26,107 nt of DNA from a virus. Both the position numbers and the translations under genes were made by a program. Positions within the stretch are counted from its first letter, which is position 1. Each line of letters starts with the position of its first letter. The notes under the pieces were generated by a model. The model was given only the letters and a program-made list of their open reading frames with translations, had not been told where the DNA came from and did not search any database. Location: positions 1 through 26,107 of the IMG/VR virus record IMGVR_UViG_3300021090_000098. One strand, written 5' to 3'. Shown in pieces: positions 13,571-21,400 of the stretch.

Positions 13571-13643
13571 AGAAGAGTGTATTTATAAACTGACATATGG
13601 CTTATATATAGCTATATCCAGTGGTTTGACACTCTTCTTTTTT
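13571..13643 (+). ncRNA. Small structured RNA E
   Basis: AGAAGAGTGT (13571-13580) is complementary to ACACTCTTCT (13629-13638), which runs into six Ts, an intrinsic-terminator shape. Inside is a hairpin ACTG-ac-ATATGGC paired with GCTATAT-c-CAGT. No frame is coded. It shares the GAAGAGT/ACTCTTC ends with RNAs C and F. Confidence 0.66.
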
Positions 13644-13676
13644 GTTTTTTAAAAACTCTTGAAAGGAGCAAAGACA

Positions 13677-13943
13677 ATGACTAAAGATTCCACAAAAATT
13701 CATTACCCCGTTCATTATCACGTCACAAAAAAGTCAGTCATTTCTAATACTATTTCTGAAATCATGATGGATCATGATGCAAGTCGAATAAGATATGCTG
13801 AAATAGTTCAGAAGGTAAAAGACGTTACCGAAGCTACAGTTAATTATTTCACCTATTATGTTACCTATTTTACAAATATGGACATTGTTCGTTGGAGACC
13901 TTGTGACGAGGATTGTCTTGTTGATGAGGAAAAGAAAGAATGA
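13677..13943 (+). CDS. Hypothetical protein with HYHV and RWRPCDxxC motifs, paralog 1
   Basis: The 88-aa product starts at 13677 after CTTGAAAGGAGC. It has 'HYPVHYHVTKKS' near the N-terminus and 'DIVRWRPCDEDC' near the C-terminus. The next gene has the same two blocks, so they are tandem paralogs. The two C-terminal cysteines, spaced C-x-x-x-C, could bind metal or form a disulfide. It overlaps the next gene as ATGA. No family is recognised. Confidence 0.68.
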   Translation: MTKDSTKIHYPVHYHVTKKSVISNTISEIMMDHDASRIRYAEIVQKVKDVTEATVNYFTYYVTYFTNMDIVRWRPCDEDCLVDEEKKE

Positions 13944-14200
13944 ACCCACTCACAAAACCTTTTTATCCTCTACACTATCACGTGTCACGATCATCGACTA
14001 AAGATGGAGTTGAAGTAAAAATCATAAAAGATCTTGCTGAGAGTAGAACAGAATATGATAATAATGTTCAACTAGTAAAAGATCTTACTGGTTCTCCCAT
14101 CATTAGTACCGATCAGTATATTACTAGGTTTGAGAATCTGGATATTGTTAAGTGGCGACCTTGTGATCGGAATTGTATTCCAGAAGAAATAGGAGTTTAA
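13940..14200 (+). CDS. Hypothetical protein with HYHV and KWRPCDxxC motifs, paralog 2
   Basis: The 86-aa product matches the preceding protein at 'YPLHYHVSRSS' and 'DIVKWRPCDRNC' and has similar length and central charged helix, so it arose by tandem duplication. The start overlaps the upstream stop. The conserved Cys spacing is C-x-x-x-C in both. Function unknown. Confidence 0.68.
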   Translation: MNPLTKPFYPLHYHVSRSSTKDGVEVKIIKDLAESRTEYDNNVQLVKDLTGSPIISTDQYITRFENLDIVKWRPCDRNCIPEEIGV

Positions 14201-14202
14201 AA

Positions 14203-14427
14203 ATGACTGTAATCACTTCGTTTTATACTAATAATGATGAAGACATGAATGACGGTGGTTTACTCATCACAATTAAAATTTCCAGAGATGAAATGGCCAC
14301 CGTTAATTTTGAGGCTGATGAGACAGCATTGTTACAAAAAGCCAATGCTGGTGTATTAGATCCAATTATGATGATCAAAGTTCTTTTAATGATCGTCATT
14401 AAAATTGAGGAGAGGAAAGCAAAATGA
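14203..14427 (+). CDS. Hypothetical 74-aa protein
   Basis: A small protein, beta-rich at the N-terminus ('GGLLITIKISRDEMATVNFEA') and helical at the C-terminus ('MMIKVLLMIVIKIEERK'). The start at 14203 follows TAGGAG and lies 2 bases after the upstream stop; an extension to 14173 would overlap the upstream gene. The stop overlaps the next start as ATGA. No family is recognised. Confidence 0.62.
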   Translation: MTVITSFYTNNDEDMNDGGLLITIKISRDEMATVNFEADETALLQKANAGVLDPIMMIKVLLMIVIKIEERKAK

Positions 14428-15104
14428 CGACTAAAGTTAATTTAGATGACGAATATCCCAGCAATTCAGATGCTAGTCGTCGGGTGGCTCCCATTCGCGA
14501 GTCAAGGCGTAAGCAAAAAAAAGTTGTCGATGAGGAAGTCGTCGAGCCCAAGCGAGTAAAGAAGTCGATCGCAGGACGAGCTACTCGACAGAAGAGATCA
14601 ATGTCACAGCAGATCGCACATAAATTTCTCGGTGAGGACACACAAAATGTTGGATCTTATATTGTAAACGATGTTCTAATCCCGGCAGCCAAAACAACAA
14701 TCCAGGAGATGATAACATCAGGAATTGAGATGATGCTGTTTGGTGAAAGACAGCCTCGTGGTAGAGATCGTGACAGGGGACGTAGTACCGTTAGTTATGG
14801 CAGCTATTACAAAGAGCGTGATCGTAAAGAAGAGCGTCGTCCTAGTTATCGAGGAGACAAGTTTGATCTGGATGATATTTTCTTTAGACATGGCGATGAG
14901 GCAGCGGAAGTTCTTTCTGACTTGTGTGATTTGCTCGAAGAATATGAGCAGGTAACTGTAGCGGACTTCTTTGAGCTCTCAGGTATTGAGGGCGCTAGTT
15001 GGGCACATAACAAATACGGTTGGGAAGATCTGCGAAAGGCTAGAGTCACACATACTCGCCAAGGATATTTGATCCTATTCCCCAAACCTATAGAATTAGA
15101 CTAG
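14424..15104 (+). CDS. Arginine-rich phage protein with folded C-terminal domain
   Basis: The 226-aa protein has a basic, disordered N-terminus (about 1-60), a helical middle ending 'GIEMMLFGER', a second Arg/Asp/Gly/Ser-rich stretch (about 110-145) resembling RNA-binding RGR repeats, and a C-terminal alpha/beta domain with 'GDEAAEVLSDLCDLLEEYEQ' and 'YLILFPKPIELD'. Proteins of this layout recur in phages near DUF6353 genes. Nucleic acid binding is likely from composition; the role is unknown. Confidence 0.6.
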   Translation: MTTKVNLDDEYPSNSDASRRVAPIRESRRKQKKVVDEEVVEPKRVKKSIAGRATRQKRSMSQQIAHKFLGEDTQNVGSYIVNDVLIPAAKTTIQEMITSGIEMMLFGERQPRGRDRDRGRSTVSYGSYYKERDRKEERRPSYRGDKFDLDDIFFRHGDEAAEVLSDLCDLLEEYEQVTVADFFELSGIEGASWAHNKYGWEDLRKARVTHTRQGYLILFPKPIELD

Positions 15105-15117
15105 GAATAACGATATT

Positions 15118-15588
15118 ATGAACAAAAAAGATGAATTGGAAGACTATGTCTGGTCTGATGAGAATGAACCAAAAGAAGAATATCAAGTGTTTGATAAAGG
15201 AGAAACCACAATGATCAAAATCACAGGACGACTAATGTCATCCAATATAACTAAAAACAGGACGAAGTTTGCTCCTGTTGTTTTGGAAGATTTGGAAAAG
15301 AAACAACCCATTGTTCCAGTTTATTTTAACTTTACCGGGCTTCCAATTGGTAAAGTAGATAAATATGAATTAATTAATGGGGAACTTGTAATTGAAGGAA
15401 CCATATTTTCGCCCCCATCAGATATCGAAGATAAATTCATAGTTCCTAGAGGAATAGTAAAGATAGAAGACATTGAAGTTGATTCTGATGGTTATCGAAT
15501 AATCAAAAAAATGGAATTAGAATCCACATCAATAACAGATACTCCAGCAGATCCAACGTTATCGAAAATTAAGAAGGAAAAACCATAA
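15118..15588 (+). CDS. Hypothetical protein with a second in-frame start
   Basis: The 156-aa frame starts at 15118 with a modest AGGA, but a much stronger AAAGGAGAAACCACA lies before an in-frame ATG at 15211 (residue 32). That site is identical to those of two other genes (before 15793 and 22793). The short form would be 125 aa and start 'MIKITGRLMSS'. The extra 31 residues are acidic. Both forms may be made, or the short one is the real gene. The main domain is beta-rich ('VYFNFTGLPIGKV', 'GELVIEGTIF'). No family is recognised. Confidence 0.6.
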   Translation: MNKKDELEDYVWSDENEPKEEYQVFDKGETTMIKITGRLMSSNITKNRTKFAPVVLEDLEKKQPIVPVYFNFTGLPIGKVDKYELINGELVIEGTIFSPPSDIEDKFIVPRGIVKIEDIEVDSDGYRIIKKMELESTSITDTPADPTLSKIKKEKP

Positions 15589-15806
15589 TGGCTGAGGATT
15601 TGATTAAATTTACTCTCTATTGGAATGATGGAAAAAAAGAGGTAATAGAAGGAACATCTGTCTTCGACGCGATATCTAGAAATGGATATACGTCCAAATC
15701 AAAAACAGAGTTAGCTTATGCTGTCTCTGGAGATGACGATAGTCTAAAATGGAATGCAGTTAAGAATCAATGGGAAAAAAGGAGAAACCACAATGATGAA
15801 TATTAG
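15588..15806 (+). CDS. Hypothetical 72-aa protein
   Basis: A small alpha/beta protein ('FTLYWNDGKKEVIEGTSVFDAISRNGY') ending in a basic tail. The start overlaps the upstream stop by one base. Its last codons overlap the next gene and carry that gene's ribosome binding site. The fold may be ubiquitin-like; no family is recognised. Confidence 0.64.
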   Translation: MAEDLIKFTLYWNDGKKEVIEGTSVFDAISRNGYTSKSKTELAYAVSGDDDSLKWNAVKNQWEKRRNHNDEY

Positions 15807-16737
15807 TGACATCAAAAGAAGTATTGGTCGTGGGGGTTTATATTTGCGCAAGTACAGCCCGGAAATCCTTCTGGGCACAGGTTTAATTGGTGTGGTAGCT
15901 ACAGTTGTGATGGCCTCGAAAGCCACATTGAAGGTGGAAGCACTTGTTGAAGAAACAGTACTGATAACTACTAAAATCAATGATGCAGGAGAACTTGGAA
16001 AAACCAGTGATGGTCGCCCATATTCTGCAGAGGATCATCAGAAAGATCTGGCAGTGCATTATATTCAAACTGGCCTCAAATTTGCCAAACTATACGGACC
16101 GGCTGTTGGTGTTGGTATATTGTCACTCACAGCGATCCTGGCATCGCATGGTATTATGGCACAGCGACAGGTTGCACTGATTGCTGCTTACAATCTTCTG
16201 CATGAGGGTTACCAGGCTTATCGTCATCGTGTGGTCGACGAGTTGGGTGAGGATGTGGACCGTAACTATTATCTTGGTTTGAGCGATGAGGTATATAAGG
16301 AGACTGTGGTTGATGAGGATGGTAATAAGACCAAAACCAAAAAGACAGTCAAGATTCGTAGTGGTAGGCCTCTCAGCATGTATGCTCGATGCTATGACAA
16401 AGGTAATACTCAATATCGTGGCGATCGCATTATGGACCGGGCATTTCTTATGGGGCAACAGCGATATGCAAATGATAAATTGCTTCTGCATGGCCATGTC
16501 TTCTTGAATGAAGTGTACGAGTCTCTCGGATTCCCTCATACAAAAGAAGGGCAACTGGTTGGATGGGTTTTGCGTGGTGATCCCAGGCAGATGGAAGATG
16601 AAGGTCGAGATGGTTATATATCGTTTGGTCTTGATCTCCCCAGCATGCCAACCGCTGATCGGGAATTTATGGATGGTGAGAACGATGCCATCTGGCTTGA
16701 ATTCAATGTCGATGGTGTTGTATACCAACTTATTTGA
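15793..16737 (+). CDS. DUF6353-like phage membrane protein (paralog 2)
   Basis: The 314-aa form starts at 15793 after AAAGGAGAAACCACA. Two membrane helices (about 26-43 and 100-122) and a soluble alpha/beta domain match the gene at 9685: 'SPEILLGTGLIGVV' against 'SPTILTALGVGGLI', and 'VFLNEVYESLGF' against 'LCINSFYDEIGL'. The frame stays open for 31 more codons beyond its TGA, to a TAA at 16831-16833 beside the next ribosome binding site. The shorter end matches the paralog's C-terminus better. Function unknown. Confidence 0.68.
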   Translation: MMNISDIKRSIGRGGLYLRKYSPEILLGTGLIGVVATVVMASKATLKVEALVEETVLITTKINDAGELGKTSDGRPYSAEDHQKDLAVHYIQTGLKFAKLYGPAVGVGILSLTAILASHGIMAQRQVALIAAYNLLHEGYQAYRHRVVDELGEDVDRNYYLGLSDEVYKETVVDEDGNKTKTKKTVKIRSGRPLSMYARCYDKGNTQYRGDRIMDRAFLMGQQRYANDKLLLHGHVFLNEVYESLGFPHTKEGQLVGWVLRGDPRQMEDEGRDGYISFGLDLPSMPTADREFMDGENDAIWLEFNVDGVVYQLI

Positions 16738-16844
16738 CAGCGTGAGGCACTGGCGGCGATAGCATCCGGGAATATATTTGAACCATTAGACATAAACCCG
16801 GATGACTATGTCTACGGTGATCCATATTTATAAGGAGACACACA

Positions 16845-17546
16845 ATGAGCAATAGCAATATCAAAATTTTACTCGGGGGGATAATTGGTGGATCAATTGG
16901 ATATTTCTTTGGATGCGTGGTGTATGAATATCTCGCAGCAAAAGAAGAATACTCGACAGAAGATGATTTCTCAGATCAAGAAGGAGATCTCCCGGGTCAA
17001 GACGACATCGATCGTGTCGATGAATATCATGATCTACCTACAGTAAACCTTGTGAGAACAAAAAAGAAAGGTGCTGGTGTAGTAGTAAGAAACTACAGTG
17101 AAATGTTCAAGAAAAATGATCTTAATGATTTGACTATTCTTACCGAGGGGAAGTATCATGTGATCGATATGGAAGCTCGAACTGAAGAAGGAATCGAAGG
17201 ATTGCATACTCCAATTGAGAAAGGGATAAAAATGTCAGAAGAAGAACTTGATCCAGACGATGATCTAACCCAATATAGTGGTGAAGAAAAAGACATTTCG
17301 ATCATATCCATAACCGACTACCTTAATGCTGAGGATTTTGAACAGATAACTCTCAACTACTATGATGATGATGTCGTAACAGACGAGCATGATAATCCGA
17401 TCAGTCAGCCCATTCAAATTCTTGGTAACGATGCTCTGGTCTCGTTTGGTGTGTTGTCGGGTGACGAGGACGTGGTCTATGTCCGCAATAGGACTAAACA
17501 AGCCATCTATGAAATCGTACGTACGAACAAAAATTACGGCGCATAA
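16845..17546 (+). CDS. Membrane-anchored acidic phage protein, partner of the DUF6353 type
   Basis: The 233-aa protein has one N-terminal membrane helix (about residues 7-28, 'ILLGGIIGGSIGYFFGCVVY'), a long acidic linker and a C-terminal domain with 'ISITDYLNAEDFEQITLNYYDDD', 'VSFGVLSGDEDVVYVRNRT' and 'IYEIVRTNKNYG'. I recognise this C-terminal pattern from phages carrying DUF6353-like genes, but its function is unknown. It starts after TAAGGAGACACACA. Confidence 0.62.
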   Translation: MSNSNIKILLGGIIGGSIGYFFGCVVYEYLAAKEEYSTEDDFSDQEGDLPGQDDIDRVDEYHDLPTVNLVRTKKKGAGVVVRNYSEMFKKNDLNDLTILTEGKYHVIDMEARTEEGIEGLHTPIEKGIKMSEEELDPDDDLTQYSGEEKDISIISITDYLNAEDFEQITLNYYDDDVVTDEHDNPISQPIQILGNDALVSFGVLSGDEDVVYVRNRTKQAIYEIVRTNKNYGA

Positions 17547-17589
17547 AAGGATCATCCTCGACGTCGATTAGAGTTTAAGGAGAAAGAAT

Positions 17590-18162
17590 ATGACGATGAG
17601 GACAACACTTAGGGAAGACTATTTTCACTGGTTATACGACCGCGTGGGAAGTAAACATCATAGATACAAACTCCTTTGTCGTGAGCTGCATAGGAAGAGG
17701 TTCCGCTGGCATATTCATAATGATGACAATCGTTGTGAGGATGGTATAAATCTGAGGGATATATTTGCTGAGGAGCGAGACTTGGATGAGGACCATCTTG
17801 AGATGCGATATTTCTTTAAGGGGGATTGTACTGTATTTGAACTTCTGGTGGCTCTTGCACATCGTATGAACGAACTCATGTTTGACCTGGCAGAACAGAA
17901 GGACCGCTCGCCTAAATGGTTCCATGAGATGCTTTTAAATCTGGGTTTGAATGTGTTTATTGATAATTATAATCTTGGGCGGAAATTTGATCCTGTGACG
18001 GAAGCCAAGATTGATGATATTTTAGAGGTTTTGATGGATCGTACGTACGACTTCTATGGACGTGGGGGCCTGTTCCCTCTCAAGAAGCGTCCGCTCAAAG
18101 ACCAGACCCAGGTCGAGATTTGGTACCAGCTTATGCTTTATTTGAACGAGAATTACGGATAA
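17590..18162 (+). CDS. Conserved hypothetical phage protein (190 aa)
   Basis: A soluble, charged, helical protein with a basic N-terminal part ('SKHHRYKLLCRELHRKRFRWHIHNDDNR'), 'DLAEQKDRSPKWFHEMLLNLG' in the middle and 'QVEIWYQLMLYLNENYG' at the end. It has a perfect AAGGAG and lies just upstream of the origin-like region and the replication genes. Members of this type are recurrent in gut phages; the function is not known. Confidence 0.62.
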   Translation: MTMRTTLREDYFHWLYDRVGSKHHRYKLLCRELHRKRFRWHIHNDDNRCEDGINLRDIFAEERDLDEDHLEMRYFFKGDCTVFELLVALAHRMNELMFDLAEQKDRSPKWFHEMLLNLGLNVFIDNYNLGRKFDPVTEAKIDDILEVLMDRTYDFYGRGGLFPLKKRPLKDQTQVEIWYQLMLYLNENYG

Positions 18163-18167
18163 GCAGC

Positions 18168-18413
18168 TGTGACGGTTTTAGGCTTTTGTGACGGTTTTGA
18201 ATGCCTCGAAAAAGCACTTTTTACTCTACTTTGTGACGGTGTTGTTACATTGTTACACTTTAATTTACTATTAATAATAATAATAATATATATATATAGG
18301 GATTTCACAGATTTTTGTGTGGGAGCTCTTGCAAAAAAAAGTGTCACATGTCACAAGTAGAGTAATTGTAGAGTAGAACGAATGTCAAATTAGTGTCACA
18401 ATCGTCACCGTCA
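18168..18413 (+). other. Candidate replication origin or operator region with iteron-like repeats
   Basis: Direct repeats of TGTGACGG start at 18168, 18187 and 18232. Inverted forms TGTCACA (18342-18348, 18349-18355, 18394-18400) and ACCGTCA (18407-18413) lie on the other side of an AT-rich tract (about 18260-18299). An inverted repeat flanks the tract (18222-18237 with 18350-18364). There is no credible gene, and the helicase-polymerase gene starts at 18434. The arrangement suits a phage origin with an unwinding element, or an operator; the sequence cannot separate these. Confidence 0.6.
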
Positions 18414-18433
18414 AGACTGAAAGGAGAAAACAC

Positions 18434-21400
18434 ATGGATTTTTACAAGATAGAAGAAAGGCAGCTCAAGGGCGACGGGATAGAGATATATCCGGCCTTTA
18501 CCTTTACCAGGTCTAAGGATTTAATGGTCAGAGGAAACAATTTTTATGCCATTTGGGATGAGAACGCGGGTTTTTGGTCCACAGATCCGTTCGACGTCAT
18601 CAGACTTGTGGACAGGGATTTATCCGAAGCCAGAGACAAGAAACGTGCAACATATGGGGATAAAATTGCTGTGCGATGGATGCACGACTCCAAGTCAAAT
18701 AGTTGGTATCAATTCCAAAGATATATTCTTCAACATCCAGAGACATCCCAGCAGTTGGATACAAAGCTGACCTTTGCTAATACAGAGGTTAAAAAATCAG
18801 ATTATGTTAGTCACCGACTTCCATATTTTTTGGAAGAAGGATCTATTGATGCTTGGGATACTTTTATGTCTACGGCATATGAACCTGAGGATAGAGAGAA
18901 AATCGAATGGGTTATAGGAGCGATTGTTTCTGGAGAGGCAAAATATATTCAGAAGTTCCTTGCTATTTATGGAGCTGCAGGTAGTGGCAAATCCACAGTA
19001 ATAAACGTAATTCAGAAATTGTTTGAGGGTTATTATACTACCTTTGGATCGAAAGCTCTTGGTTCATCTAATAATGCCTTTGCAATGGAATCATTTCGTG
19101 GAAACCCATTAGTGGCTATTGAACATGACGGAGATTTGTCCAGGATCGAAGACAATACAAAACTAAATTCGTTAATTTCACATGAAGATATGCCCATGAA
19201 TCAAAAGTTTAAATCTGCATTCAATTTTAAGTCAAATGCATTTGTTATTATGGGTACAAACAAAACAGTTAAAATAACAGATGCTAAGTCCGGAATTCTT
19301 CGTCGGTTAATTGATGCTTATACTTCGGGAAGAACTTTACCAAAACCACAATATGACATAATCATAAATAGAATGAATTTTGAGTTGGGTGCTATTGCTT
19401 ATCGTTGTCTTGGTGTATTTAACAGATTGACTAAAGACATGTACAGCAACTATCGATCAAACCGAATGCGAGCAGATACTGATTTCTTCTATAGTTTTGT
19501 TGATGAGAATTTTAGAATCTTCCAAGAACAAGATGGCACAACTTTGTCTCAAGCATGGGAGATGTATAAGAAATATTGTGATGATTCTTCTATAGAGTTT
19601 AGACTCCCTAGACATAAATTTCGAGCCGAATTGGAAAACTACTTCAAGGTTTTTAAAGAAGTTGGGAGGAATGCAGAAGGCAAACAAATTAGAAGTATGT
19701 TTATTGGATTCAAAACAGAAACTTTTAGTTCTTATATTGAGACCACAAACGATCCCATATCTTTAGCTCTTGACTACGACGTCTCTCTATTAGATAATAT
19801 TTTGTCTGAACAGCCAGCACAATATGCTGATGAGGTTGGTCTTCCTTCCCATAGGTGGACAAATGTCCATACAACCCTTGCAAACATTGATACCAAGAAG
19901 CTGCATTATGTGATTTTACCAAAGCAGCATATTGTGATTGATTTTGATCTGAAAAATACCCAGGGGGAGAAATCTCTAGAACTCAATCTATATGCTGCGG
20001 GCAAGTGGCCACCAACTTATACTGAGTATAGTAAAAGTGGCAAAGGGATACATCTGCATTATATTTATGATGGAGATCCAGACAAGCTGTCTAGTCCATA
20101 TTCTAAGGGGATTGAGATCAAACGAACCATCGTTGGAGACAAAGGACCCTCAACTTTGCGACGCCAATTGTCTAAATGTAACAATATTCCTATTGCTCAC
20201 CTCAATAGTGGTTTGCCCTTGAAAGGAGAAAAGATGATAGATCTAAAGGCGGTTGCTAGCGAGAAAGGTCTTCGTGAGCTAATCGTGCGCAATTTAAACA
20301 AAGAAATTCACCCAGGCACAAAACCCAGCATTGATTTTATCTACAAGATTCTGGAGGATGCATATTCTTCGGGGCTTAAGTATGATGTGACTCAACTTCG
20401 TCCGCGCATTCTAGCTTTTGCTAACAACAGCACAAACCAACCGGAATATTGTGTGAAGCTCGTCAGTAAGATGAAGTTTCAGTCGGATCATGAGGAAGCC
20501 GAGCAAGTATTGTTTGTTGGGGTAGAATATCCAACAGTAGACGATAGTGATTTGGTCTTCTATGATGTCGAGGTATATCCAAACCTTTTTGTTATATGTT
20601 GGAAACGCCAAGGCGTTGATCAAAAGAAAGTATATATGATTAATCCGGCACCGAATGAGGTTGAAGAGCTATTTAAGATGAAATTAGTTGGCTTTAATTG
20701 TCGTAGGTATGACAATCATATTCTGTATGCTAAGTATATAGGTTATGATAATCTGAAGCTCTTCCAGGTTAGTAGCAGGATCGTTAGCAATGATAACCAG
20801 AACGGATATTTTCGCGAGGCCTATAATATTTCTTTCACTGATGTTTATGACTTCTCTTCGGCAGCAAATAAGAAGAGTCTTAAAAAGTGGGAGATTGAAC
20901 TGGGCGTTCACCATCAAGAGTTAGGTATTCCGTGGGATCAACCTGTTCCAGAAGAAAGATGGTTAGATGTTACTGAATATTGTGGTAATGATGTTGACGC
21001 GACCGAAGCCGTATTTTATCATTTATCGGGTGATTGGGCCGCTCGCAAAGTTCTAGCTGAATTGAGTGGGTTGAGTGTCAATGATACTACAAATCAGCAC
21101 ACTACTAGGATTGTTTTTGGGAGCAACAAGAACACAGAAAATGATCTAGTCTACACGGATTTGTCAAAGATGTTCCCTGGTTATATTTATGACGCTGGAA
21201 AGAGCACCTATCGAGGGGAAGAAGTGGGTGAGGGTGGATATGTATATGCTGAGCCAGGGATATATGAGGATGTTGCTTTGCTTGATATTGTATCTATGCA
21301 CCCAACAAGCATTGAGAATCTCAATTTGTTCGGCAAATACACACAGAGATATAGCGACATGAAGCGTGCTCGTGTTGCAATTAAACATAACGATCGAAAA

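Noticed and set aside
16123-16728. Long reverse-strand ORF (201 aa)
   Set aside because: It lies opposite the DUF6353-like gene, which has a good start site and a recognisable paralog.
16735-16737. TGA reassigned as a sense codon in the whole window
   Set aside because: TGA is a normal stop for several genes, for example those ending at 5730, 9393, 13341, 13537 and 22246.
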